Shown: positions 1-6,260, counted from the stretch's first letter. The stretch is 9,620 nucleotides of DNA from an uncultured Collinsella sp. (GCA_902489945.1 CABUBZ010000069.1:1-9620); one strand, 5' to 3'. Numbers and translations are program-made. Notes: generated by a model not told the origin, from the letters alone.

Positions 1-24
1 GGCCCGAAAGAAAGGTAGGAGGCC

Positions 25-1266
25 ATGACGAAAGGTCTGCACGTGCCTTCCGAGATCGGCAAGCTCAGGAAGGTCTGCCTGCACCGTCCCGGCGACGAGC
101 TCCTCAACCTGCCGCCCGACGAGCTCGAGCGACTCCTGTTCGACGACGTCCCGTTCCTGGAGGTCGCGCAGCAGGAGCACGACACCTTCGCCCAGATCCT
201 GAGGGACCAGGGCGTGGAGGTCCTCTACCTCGAGAACCTCGTCGCGGAGGTGTTCGACCAGGTCCCCGGCGCCCGCGCCGAGTTCACCGACCAGTACATC
301 GCCGAGGCAGGCATCCGCGGCCAGCACATGCCGCAGATCGTCCGCGAGAAGCTGGACTCCATCGAGGACAACCTCGAGTTCGTCAAGAAGACCATGGCCG
401 GCATGACCAAGTCCGAGATCGACATGCCCCTCACGGCGTCCACGACCCTCGACTCCCTGGTCAACTCCGAGTCCGAGTCCGACCTGATCATCGACCCGAT
501 GCCCAACCTCTACTTCACCCGCGACCCGTTCGCGGTCGTCGGCGAGGGCGTCAACCTCAACCGCATGTACTCGGTCACCCGCAACCGCGAGACCCTGTAC
601 GGCAAGTACGTCTTCAAGTACCACCCCGACTACAAGGACGTCTCGCTGTACTTCCGCCGCGACTGCCAGTTCCACACCGAGGGCGGCGACGTGCTGAACA
701 TCAACGAGAAGACCCTCGCCGTCGGCATCTCCCAGCGCACCCAGGCCGCCGCGATCGACGTCATGGCCCAGAACATCTTCTGGAACTCCGACTCCAAGGT
801 CGAGCGCATCCTGGCCTTCGACATCCCGGTCTCGCGCGCCTTCATGCACCTCGACACGGTCTTCACCCAGATCGACGTCGATAAGTTCACGATCCACCCC
901 GCCATCATGGGCACCCTGCGCGTCTACGAGCTGACCGCCGGCAAGAACCCGGGCGACGTGAACATCCGCCTGATCGAGGACACCCTCGAGCACGTCCTGG
1001 AGGACGCCACCGGCGTCGACCAGGTCAAGCTGATCCCCTGCGGCGGCGGCGACCCGATCGCGGCCTCCCGCGAGCAGTGGAACGACGGCTCCAACACCCT
1101 GTGCGTCGAGCCCGGCAAGATCTGCGTCTACGCCCGCAACACCGTCACCAACGACGTGCTGTACAAGGAGGGCCTGGACCTTCTCGTCGTGCCCTCCGCC
1201 GAGCTCTCCCGCGGCCGCGGCGGCCCGCGCTGCATGAGCATGCCCTTCTGGCGCGAGGACCTCTAA
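25..1266 (+). CDS. arcA: Arginine deiminase (first enzyme of the ADI pathway)
   Basis: Cytoplasmic enzyme that hydrolyses L-arginine to L-citrulline and ammonia, giving energy and acid resistance to anaerobes. The 413-residue length is normal for the family. Visible guanidino-modifying-enzyme motifs are FTRDPF at residues 164-169 (substrate Asp167), HTEGGDVL at 217-224 (Glu219), HLDTVF at 275-280 (His275 and Asp277), the Gly-rich CGGGDPIAASREQW segment from 339, and the C-terminal GRGGPRCMSMPF, which places the nucleophile at Cys403. All catalytic residues are present. AGGAGG at 17-22 is only 2 nt from the ATG, unusually close, though AAAGG at 11-15 gives normal spacing; no better start exists. 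By hand count only 8 of 413 sense codons end in A or T, much fewer than in arcB. arcB and a carrier follow on the same strand. The upstream promoter is outside the window. Confidence 0.97.
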   Translation: MTKGLHVPSEIGKLRKVCLHRPGDELLNLPPDELERLLFDDVPFLEVAQQEHDTFAQILRDQGVEVLYLENLVAEVFDQVPGARAEFTDQYIAEAGIRGQHMPQIVREKLDSIEDNLEFVKKTMAGMTKSEIDMPLTASTTLDSLVNSESESDLIIDPMPNLYFTRDPFAVVGEGVNLNRMYSVTRNRETLYGKYVFKYHPDYKDVSLYFRRDCQFHTEGGDVLNINEKTLAVGISQRTQAAAIDVMAQNIFWNSDSKVERILAFDIPVSRAFMHLDTVFTQIDVDKFTIHPAIMGTLRVYELTAGKNPGDVNIRLIEDTLEHVLEDATGVDQVKLIPCGGGDPIAASREQWNDGSNTLCVEPGKICVYARNTVTNDVLYKEGLDLLVVPSAELSRGRGGPRCMSMPFWREDL

Positions 1267-1278
1267 GTCTTTCCGTTT

Positions 1279-1326
1279 CCGGTGCGGTCCCCCTACAACC
1301 GCACCGGCTTCGCCCGTTAAACGGGC
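1279..1326 (+). terminator. Double hairpin between arcA and arcB (partial terminator or mRNA-processing element)
   Basis: Two adjacent stems follow the arcA stop. The first has perfect 10-bp arms (1279-1288 CCGGTGCGGT with 1298-1307 ACCGCACCGG) and a 9-nt loop. The second has 6-bp arms (1312-1317 GCCCGT with 1321-1326 ACGGGC) and a 3-nt loop. Neither is followed by a proper T-run, so a classical intrinsic terminator is doubtful. By inference they could terminate partially, protect the arcA 3' end, or mark a cleavage site that lets arcA and arcB mRNA accumulate differently. Confidence 0.5.
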
Positions 1327-1371
1327 ACCACTAATACTTACGTAATTCATTTCTTCGAAAGGAATCAAACC

Positions 1372-2367
1372 ATGGGTGTTAACCTTTCCGGCCGTAGCTT
1401 CCTCAAGCTTCTCGACCTCACCACCGAGGAGATCGAGTACCTGCTCAAGCTCTCCAAGAACTTCAAGGATATGAAGCGCGCTGGCGTTCCGCACCGCTAT
1501 CTCGAGGGCAAGAACATCGTTCTGCTCTTCCAGAAGACCTCTACTCGTACCCGCTGCGCCTTCGAGGTCGGCGGCATGGATCTGGGCATGGGCGTCACCT
1601 ACCTCGATCCGGGTTCGTCGCAGATGGGCAAGAAGGAGTCCATCGAGGACACTGCCCGCGTTCTCGGCCGCATGTATGACGGCATCGAGTTCCGTGGCTT
1701 TGCCCAGGACGACGTCGAGGAGCTCGCTGCTAAGTCCGGCGTGCCCGTGTGGAACGGCCTGACCACCGAGTGGCACCCCACCCAGATGCTCGCCGACATC
1801 CTGACCGTCCAGGAGAACTTCAACTACGACATCAAGGGCAAGACCCTCGTCTTCATGGGCGACTGCAAGAACAATGTCGCTCGCTCCCTCATGGTCGTCT
1901 GCTCCAAGCTCGGCATGAACTTCGTGGCCTGCGGCCCCGAGGAGTGCATGCCCGCTGACGACGTCATCGAGGCCTGCAAGCCCATCGCCGAGGCTAACGG
2001 CTGCACCATCAAGCTGACCACCGACGTCAAGGACGGCGTCACCGGTGCCGACGTTATCTACACCGACGTGTGGGTCTCCATGGGCGAGCCCGACGAGGTC
2101 TGGGCCGAGCGCATCGCTCAGCTCACCCCGTATCGTGTCACCTCCGAGGTCATGGCTATGGCCAACCCGGGTGCCATCTTCCTGCACTGCCTGCCCAGCT
2201 TCCACGACACCAACACCACCATTGGCGCCGAGAAGTGCGAGCAGTTCGGCATCACCGAGCAGGAGGTCACCGACGAGGTCTTCGAGAGCCCCGCTTCCAA
2301 GGTCTTCGACGAGGCCGAGAACCGCATGCACACCATCAAGGCTGTCATGTACGCCACGCTCAAGTAA
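1372..2367 (+). CDS. arcB: Ornithine carbamoyltransferase, catabolic
   Basis: Cytoplasmic carbamoyltransferase. In this context it should run phosphorolytically: citrulline plus phosphate to ornithine plus carbamoyl phosphate. At 331 residues it has the usual length. The carbamoyl-phosphate-binding STRTR is at 57-61 and HPTQ at 135-138. The ornithine-side SMG loop is at 236-238 and the HCLP signature with the reactive Cys is at 272-275. The start is supported by AAAGGA at 1358-1363, 8 nt before the ATG. Family motifs alone do not separate catabolic ArcB from anabolic ArgF; the role is inferred from its place between arcA and a carrier gene. About 18 of the first 100 codons end in A or T, a clear contrast with arcA. 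It ends at a strong intrinsic terminator. Confidence 0.95.
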   Translation: MGVNLSGRSFLKLLDLTTEEIEYLLKLSKNFKDMKRAGVPHRYLEGKNIVLLFQKTSTRTRCAFEVGGMDLGMGVTYLDPGSSQMGKKESIEDTARVLGRMYDGIEFRGFAQDDVEELAAKSGVPVWNGLTTEWHPTQMLADILTVQENFNYDIKGKTLVFMGDCKNNVARSLMVVCSKLGMNFVACGPEECMPADDVIEACKPIAEANGCTIKLTTDVKDGVTGADVIYTDVWVSMGEPDEVWAERIAQLTPYRVTSEVMAMANPGAIFLHCLPSFHDTNTTIGAEKCEQFGITEQEVTDEVFESPASKVFDEAENRMHTIKAVMYATLK

Positions 2368-2382
2368 GAGCATCTAGCATCT

Positions 2383-2420
2383 CGCTCGGGGTGTATTGCT
2401 GCACACCCCGAGCGGTTTTA
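2383..2420 (+). terminator. Intrinsic terminator after arcB
   Basis: Perfect 12-bp stem (2383-2394 CGCTCGGGGTGT with 2403-2414 ACACCCCGAGCG), 8-nt loop, then GTTTTA. It lies 15 nt after the arcB stop and is a textbook Rho-independent terminator. The downstream carrier gene therefore needs readthrough or its own promoter. Confidence 0.85.
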
Positions 2421-2422
2421 TC

Positions 2423-2432
2423 TGGTAATAAT
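2423..2432 (+). promoter_or_regulatory. Possible extended -10 promoter for the carrier gene
   Basis: TGGTAATAAT directly after the arcB terminator resembles an extended -10 (TGn plus TAATAA). No good -35 is visible about 17 nt upstream, where the terminator stem lies. The call rests mainly on the need for a promoter between a terminator and the next gene. Confidence 0.25.
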
Positions 2433-2481
2433 CTCGCATCAAGCGGCAGGCACGGCACGGAAGAGCCGCTTCTGGCGAGAT
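2431..2481 (+). repeat. Two-part inverted repeat in the leader of the carrier gene
   Basis: ATCTCGC (2431-2437) pairs with GCGAGAT (2475-2481), and AAGCGGC (2441-2447) pairs with GCCGCTT (2465-2471). A symmetrical 3x3 mismatch separates them and the loop is 17 nt. The structure ends 17 nt before the GGGGGG ribosome-binding stretch and 33 nt before the chosen start. It has no T-run, so it is not a terminator. It could be a leader-RNA control element or a protein-binding dyad for arginine-dependent or oxygen-dependent control; the sequence does not say which. Confidence 0.55.
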
Positions 2482-2514
2482 CAGTAAATGATTTATGAAG
2501 GGGGGATGAGAACT

Positions 2515-3993
2515 ATGACTGAGACCGCTAAGAAAAAGCGCGGTATGCCTTCATCGTTCACCATTCTTCTTGCTCTGCTGGCAATTGTCGCAGTGATTAC
2601 CGTTATCGTCTCCGGCACGTCCGGCGGCGCGGTTACTGCCGCCCGTCTGAGCGATTTCTGCACCGCCCCGATTAAGGGCTTCGCTGACGCTCTGCCCGTC
2701 TGCCTCTTCGTTATGATCCTGGGCGGCTTCCTCGGCATGATGACCGAGACCGGCGCTCTGGACAACGGCATCGCCGTTCTGGTGCAGAAGCTTAAGGGCA
2801 ACGAGATTATGCTCATTCCCGTGCTGATGCTCATCTTCTCCCTCGGTGGTACCACCTATGGTATGTGCGAGGAGACCGTTCCCTTCTACGCCCTGCTCGC
2901 CGCTACCATGATGGCTGCTGGCTTCGACCCCATGGTCGGTGCCGCTACCGTCCTGCTCGGCGCTGGCTGCGGCTGCCTGGGCTCCACGGTTAACCCGTTC
3001 GCCGTCGGCGCTGCCGTTGACGCTCTGACCGGCGTTGGCATTGAGGTCAACCAGTCCATCATCATCGGCCTCGGTGCCGTCCTGTGGATTGTCACTACCG
3101 CTATGTCCATCTTCTTCGTGATGAGCTACGCCAAGAAGGTCAAGGCTGACAAGGGTTCCACCATCCTGTCGATGCAGGAGCTCAAGGACGCCGAAGAGGC
3201 TCACGGCAAGGCTGCTTCCGAGGTCCACAAGGAGGTCAAGCTCACCGGTCGTCAGAAGGGTGTTCTGATCGCCTTTGCCTTTACCTTTGTCGTCATGATC
3301 GTCGGCTTCATTCCGCTGGCCGACCTCAACGAGGGCGTCGCCAACTTCTTCGACGCTGGCGCTGTCTACGACGCCGACGGTAACGCCGTCGTCCAGGGCT
3401 GGTCTGCCCTGATCACCGGCCTGCCCATTGGCCAGTGGTACTTCGACGAGGCTTCCACCTGGTTCTTCCTCATGGCCGTCCTGATCGGTATCATCGGTGG
3501 CCTGTCCGAGAAGCAGATCGTTAACACCTTCATCACCGGCGCTGCCGACATGATGTCCGTTGTTCTCGTCATCGCCCTCGCCCGTGGTATCTCCGTCCTC
3601 ATGGCTAACACCGGCCTCGATGTCTTCGTCCTCGACGCTGCCGCCAATGCCCTGGCTGGCCTGTCCGGCGTGATCTTCGCTCCCATGAGCTTCCTGGTCT
3701 ACTTCGGCCTGTCCTTCCTGATCCCCTCGACCTCCGGTATGGCCACCGTCTCCATGCCCATCATGGGACCGCTGGCTGTTAAGCTCGGCTTCTCGCCCGA
3801 GGTCATGGTCATGATCTTCTCCGCCGCCATCGGTGTCGTGAACCTGTTCACCCCGACCTCCGGCGCCATCATGGGCGGTCTCGCCCTGGCCAAGATCGAG
3901 TGGACGACCTGGCTCAAGTTTGCCCTTAAGCTCATCGTCGCTCTCTCCGTCGTCTGCGCCGTCATCCTGACCGTCGCCTGCGTGCTGCTCTAA
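2515..3993 (+). CDS. YfcC-family membrane carrier, probable arginine/ornithine exchanger
   Basis: Polytopic inner-membrane protein of 492 residues in the YfcC branch of the DcuC-like (C4-dicarboxylate carrier) superfamily. Hydrophobic segments span the chain from about residues 13-33 to the C-terminus (about 471-492). A charged cytoplasmic linker sits at about 205-248, between two halves. The halves carry the family's matching conserved loops: FSLGGTTYGMCEET at 108-121, and the PSTSG (404-408) and TPTSG (446-450) motifs. I chose the ATG at 2515 because AAGGGGGG (2498-2505) lies 9 nt upstream; upstream in-frame ATGs at 2488 and 2506 precede or abut that site. Many ADI loci use an APC-type ArcD instead. 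Arginine/ornithine exchange is inferred from arcA-arcB next door; a dicarboxylate or other amino acid substrate is not excluded. Confidence 0.85.
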   Translation: MTETAKKKRGMPSSFTILLALLAIVAVITVIVSGTSGGAVTAARLSDFCTAPIKGFADALPVCLFVMILGGFLGMMTETGALDNGIAVLVQKLKGNEIMLIPVLMLIFSLGGTTYGMCEETVPFYALLAATMMAAGFDPMVGAATVLLGAGCGCLGSTVNPFAVGAAVDALTGVGIEVNQSIIIGLGAVLWIVTTAMSIFFVMSYAKKVKADKGSTILSMQELKDAEEAHGKAASEVHKEVKLTGRQKGVLIAFAFTFVVMIVGFIPLADLNEGVANFFDAGAVYDADGNAVVQGWSALITGLPIGQWYFDEASTWFFLMAVLIGIIGGLSEKQIVNTFITGAADMMSVVLVIALARGISVLMANTGLDVFVLDAAANALAGLSGVIFAPMSFLVYFGLSFLIPSTSGMATVSMPIMGPLAVKLGFSPEVMVMIFSAAIGVVNLFTPTSGAIMGGLALAKIEWTTWLKFALKLIVALSVVCAVILTVACVLL

Positions 3994-4095
3994 GTACCCA
4001 ATGGGTACCCCACGGAAACCTTGACGATCCTGTAGAGGATCACCTGGTCATCGTCTGTCCGGTGGGGTAAACCCACCGGTAGAATCCTACCTTTA

Positions 4096-4136
4096 GCCCC
4101 CTTCCGTTCCGTGCGCGGGAGGGGGCGCTCTTGTGT
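4096..4136 (+). terminator. Probable terminator of the carrier gene
   Basis: An 11-bp stem with one G-U pair (4096-4106 GCCCCCTTCCG with 4116-4126 CGGGAGGGGGC), a 9-nt loop, then GCTCTTGTGTT, a T-containing but imperfect tail. It lies about 100 nt after the carrier stop, with two smaller stems before it. It probably ends the arc transcripts. Confidence 0.5.
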
Positions 4137-4162
4137 TCCGGCGTTTTGCCAAACGCCGGAAC
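4135..4162. repeat. Perfect 12-bp hairpin
   Basis: GTTCCGGCGTTT (4135-4146) pairs perfectly with AAACGCCGGAAC (4151-4162) around a TGCC loop. No T-run follows on either side, so it is not an obvious intrinsic terminator. It sits between two other strong stems and may belong to a composite repeat or structured RNA. Confidence 0.7.
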
Positions 4163-4175
4163 CGCTCGACGCTGC

Positions 4176-4273
4176 GCGCCCGCCAGAGCGGCAATCTGCC
4201 TTTCAATCGTCGGGCATGACCAGAAGGTCAATGCCCTCCTCTTTCAAGGCACCTTGCTCGCTCTGGCGGGCGC
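4176..4273. repeat. Long nested hairpin with 15-bp perfect outer arms (MITE/REP-like or structured RNA)
   Basis: The outer arms GCGCCCGCCAGAGCG (4176-4190) and CGCTCTGGCGGGCGC (4259-4273) are exact reverse complements. Inside lie TGCCTT (4197-4202) with AAGGCA (4246-4251). The centre pairs GGGCATGACC (4212-4221) with GGTC-A-ATGCCC (4226-4236), one bulge and an AGAA loop. The three nested stems make one elongated structure of about 98 nt, foldable from either strand. It encodes no convincing protein. The size suits a miniature inverted-repeat element or a folded RNA. Confidence 0.65.
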
Positions 4274-4307
4274 TCGCTGACTTATGCTCTACCTGCGGCG
4301 TTGCCAT
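4203..4307 (-). CDS. Doubtful 34-residue ORF inside the hairpin region
   Basis: The minus strand from ATG at 4305-4307 to TGA at 4203-4205 reads as a soluble 34-residue peptide that is strongly charged and ends ...EEGIDLLVMPDD. The C-terminal part reads like the end of a folded protein, but no Shine-Dalgarno sequence precedes the ATG and the ORF overlaps the nested hairpin. It could be a tiny gene, the remnant of a lost gene's 3' end, or chance. I do not recognise it. Confidence 0.15.
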   Translation of the reverse strand: MATPQVEHKSASARQSEQGALKEEGIDLLVMPDD

Positions 4308-4309
4308 TC

Positions 4310-4342
4310 TTGGTGCAAAGGGGTCAAGTTTGTTTGCACCAA
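4310..4342. repeat. 10-bp perfect inverted repeat with 13-nt spacer
   Basis: TTGGTGCAAA (4310-4319) is the exact reverse complement of TTTGCACCAA (4333-4342). Each arm is also tied to a direct repeat, AAAGGGG at 4317-4323 and 4341-4347. No T-run follows. It may be a protein-binding dyad upstream of the DUF1846 gene or another dispersed palindrome. Confidence 0.55.
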
Positions 4343-4477
4343 AGGGGAGTTGAGGTGGAATAGTTCCCGTTTGTGTGTCCTTAGGGGTTAAACAGGAGCT
4401 ATTTCACCGCAACTTATCGATGGCGTGTTTGGTTGGTGCCTGTTGATGGTCTGGGTATCGGGGAGGGTGGGCTCCGT

Positions 4478-4483
4478 TATAAT
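4478..4483 (+). promoter_or_regulatory. Consensus -10 box of the DUF1846 gene
   Basis: A perfect TATAAT hexamer lies 45 nt before the chosen start codon, implying a leader of about 30 nt. The -35 position (near 4455-4460, GTATCG) is poor. The match, the distance to the start and the upstream terminators all support a separate transcription unit. Confidence 0.55.
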
Positions 4484-4522
4484 CGCCTAGAACATTAAAT
4501 GGAAACGGGACGGGAGCCATAT

Positions 4523-6004
4523 ATGCGCCAGGGTTTCGACAACGCGAAGTATATCGAGCTGCAGGCTGCTCACATTAAGGAGCGCATCTCGCAGTTTGGT
4601 GGCAAGCTCTATTTGGAGTTTGGCGGTAAGCTGTTCGATGACTATCATGCGAGCCGCGTGCTGCCGGGTTTTGAACCGGACAGCAAGTTCCGCATGCTCA
4701 AGAGCATAGCCGACGACGTCGAGGTCATCATCGCCATTAACGCGAACCACATCGAGAAGAACAAGGCTCGCGGTGACCTGGGCATTACCTATGACGAGGA
4801 CGTTTTGCGCCTGGTCGACCTGTTCCGCGGCAACGGTTTTGCTGTCGCGGCCGTGGTCATCACCCAGTACGCCGGTCAGCCCGCTGCCGACGTCTTCCGC
4901 AATCGTCTGAATGCGCTCGGCATTCCTGCCAAGCTGCACTATCCCATCGAGGGCTACCCGCACGATGTCGATCTGATCGTGTCCGACGATGGCTACGGCA
5001 AGAACGAGTTTGTTGAGACCACCCGACCGCTCGTCGTGGTCACTGCCCCCGGTCCTGGCTCGGGCAAGCTTGCCACCTGCCTGTCTCAGCTCTATCACGA
5101 GCACAAGCATGGCACGGCCGCCGGCTATGCCAAATTCGAGACCTTCCCGGTTTGGAATCTGCCCCTTACGCATCCGGTCAACATTGCCTACGAGGCCGCC
5201 ACGGCAGACCTCGATGACGCCAACATCATCGACTCCTTCCACCTTGAGGCCTACAACAAGACCACGGTCAACTACAACCGCGACGTCGAGGCCTTCCCGG
5301 TAGTCCGTGCCCTGATGGAAAGGATCCTGGGCAAGAGCCCCTACCAGAGCCCTACGGACATGGGCGTCAATATGGTCGGCTTTGCCATCACCGATGACGA
5401 TGCCTGCCGCGATGCTTCCAAGATGGAGATCGTCCGCCGCTACTTTACCGCGGTCGAAAATGTGCGCCGTACCGGCGTGGGCGATGAGCAAGTCGACCGT
5501 CTCAAGATTATTATGAAGAAAGCCGGCATCGATAAGAACTACTCACCGGCGCGCTCGGCGGCCCTCACCAGGGAGCAGCTGACGGGTGGTCCCGTGGGTG
5601 CCATGGTCATGCCCGATGGCTCCGTGGTGACCGGTAAGACCTCCACGCGCCTGGGCGCCGCAAGTTCGCTCATTATGAACGCCCTCAAGCATGTCTCGGG
5701 CGTCGACCTTGAGCTCGAGGTCATTAGCGATGAGGCGATCGAGCCCATCAGCAAGCTCAAGACGCATTTCCTGGGCAGCAAAAACCCACGCCTCCACACC
5801 GACGAGACGCTTATGGCGCTGTCGATCACCTCGGCCACGAGTGAGACGGCCGCTCGCGTCCTTTCGGGCCTGGAGCAGCTGCGCGGTTGCGATGCCTTCT
5901 TTAGCGTGATCATCTCGCCGACGGACGAGACGGTACTGCGCAAACTGGGTATCAACGTGTGCTGCGAGCCCAAGTTTGAGCGCCGCGGTTTCTTCCATCG
6001 CTAA
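4523..6004 (+). CDS. DUF1846 / UPF0371 family protein of unknown function
   Basis: Soluble cytoplasmic protein of 493 residues, full length for the family. Recognition rests on the N-terminal block (QGFDNAKY, then GGKLYLEFGGKLFDDYHASR and VLPGFEPDSK), the INANHIEKNKARGDLGITYD stretch, and the Gly-rich APGPGSGKLATCLSQLYHEH. The last places a P-loop-like GPGSGK at about residues 177-182. The family's biochemical role is not established to my knowledge; the GPGSGK loop suggests phosphate or nucleotide binding, which is inference. I chose ATG 4523 because ACGGGACGGGAG (4505-4516) is well spaced before it and the family's N-terminal block begins directly after it. An in-frame ATG at 4499 would add 8 residues but lies about 9 nt after the expected transcription start. 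It has its own promoter and terminator and no partner gene. Confidence 0.9.
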   Translation: MRQGFDNAKYIELQAAHIKERISQFGGKLYLEFGGKLFDDYHASRVLPGFEPDSKFRMLKSIADDVEVIIAINANHIEKNKARGDLGITYDEDVLRLVDLFRGNGFAVAAVVITQYAGQPAADVFRNRLNALGIPAKLHYPIEGYPHDVDLIVSDDGYGKNEFVETTRPLVVVTAPGPGSGKLATCLSQLYHEHKHGTAAGYAKFETFPVWNLPLTHPVNIAYEAATADLDDANIIDSFHLEAYNKTTVNYNRDVEAFPVVRALMERILGKSPYQSPTDMGVNMVGFAITDDDACRDASKMEIVRRYFTAVENVRRTGVGDEQVDRLKIIMKKAGIDKNYSPARSAALTREQLTGGPVGAMVMPDGSVVTGKTSTRLGAASSLIMNALKHVSGVDLELEVISDEAIEPISKLKTHFLGSKNPRLHTDETLMALSITSATSETAARVLSGLEQLRGCDAFFSVIISPTDETVLRKLGINVCCEPKFERRGFFHR

Positions 6005-6038
6005 GTTTGAAGCACCGCGGTAATTGCATTGCATTTTG

Positions 6039-6071
6039 GCCGTATCGGGTTAGCGCTCGGTACGGCTTTTT
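6039..6071 (+). terminator. Intrinsic terminator after the DUF1846 gene
   Basis: An 11-bp stem with two G-U pairs (6039-6049 GCCGTATCGGG with 6056-6066 CTCGGTACGGC), 6-nt loop, then TTTTT. It lies 35 nt after the stop. Confidence 0.85.
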
Positions 6072-6137
6072 GATCAATAAAGCGCCTATTTCGGCGAAAA
6101 ATAGCCGTTTACCTGCCTAGAAACAATTAGAGCGGTA

Positions 6138-6143
6138 TACAAT
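6138..6143 (+). promoter_or_regulatory. Possible -10 box of the winged-helix gene
   Basis: TACAAT within GTATACAATAACC is a 5/6 match to the -10 consensus. No convincing -35 is seen at 17 nt (6115-6120, GCCTAG). It would give a leader of about 110 nt. The stretch 6072-6260 otherwise shows only a weak 6-bp hairpin (CTATTT 6086-6091 with AAATAG 6099-6104). Confidence 0.35.
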
Positions 6144-6260
6144 AACCGTAACTGTTTCATCCTTAGCGGGATGCCGCATGATGGATATTACCTGCCATCG
6201 TGAGGTGTGTCGGTCGCGCACGGCGCGTTAGATGCTCGTGCTCGGTTTGAGGAGGCTGCT

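Larger units (their letters stand above)
3994..4522. other. Long intergenic region rich in inverted repeats, no confident gene
   Basis: This roughly 530-bp gap runs from the carrier stop to the DUF1846 start. Its first 350 bp contain seven inverted repeats, described separately or here: 3994-4008 (GTACCC/GGGTAC, 3-nt loop); 4023-4055 (GACGAT/ATCGTC) overlapping an alternative 4026-4041 (GATCC/GGATC); 4059-4079 (CCGGTGGG/CCCACCGG, 5-nt loop); then the larger stems at 4096, 4135, 4176 and 4310. The last 130 bp lack strong structure and end in a promoter. ORFs on both strands are short and lack good ribosome-binding sites. No tRNA, tmRNA or 6S signature was recognised. Confidence 0.7.

Noticed and set aside
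1332..1350. ArgR-like half site (TAATTCAT) and -10-like TAATAC before arcB
   Set aside because: Only half of an ARG box is present and no -35 is visible, so it is too weak to call.
2551..3228. 225-codon antisense frame within the carrier gene
   Set aside because: His/Gly/Asp-rich low-complexity translation typical of reading a membrane-protein gene backwards.
4021..4049. TTGACG as a -35 of a promoter after the carrier
   Set aside because: No -10-like hexamer occurs 16-18 nt downstream.
4023..4106. Possible tRNA or riboswitch in the carrier 3' region
   Set aside because: The stems do not form a cloverleaf, no T-loop GTTCRA motif is present, and no known riboswitch core was recognised.
4111..4353. 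80-codon + strand ORF across the hairpin region
   Set aside because: No ribosome site; its codons run through several palindromes and the translation lacks any recognisable feature.
4487..5491. 334-codon open frame antisense to the DUF1846 gene
   Set aside because: It is a shadow of a conserved, full-length protein; the composition explains the lack of stops.
6178..6231. 17-residue possible leader peptide ahead of the winged-helix gene
   Set aside because: No convincing ribosome site, no run of regulatory codons, and no attenuator stem between it and the gene.
6207..6260. Upstream GTG start for the winged-helix protein
   Set aside because: GAGGAGG placed 5 nt before ATG 6261 is far better, and the extra 18 residues add no recognisable structure.
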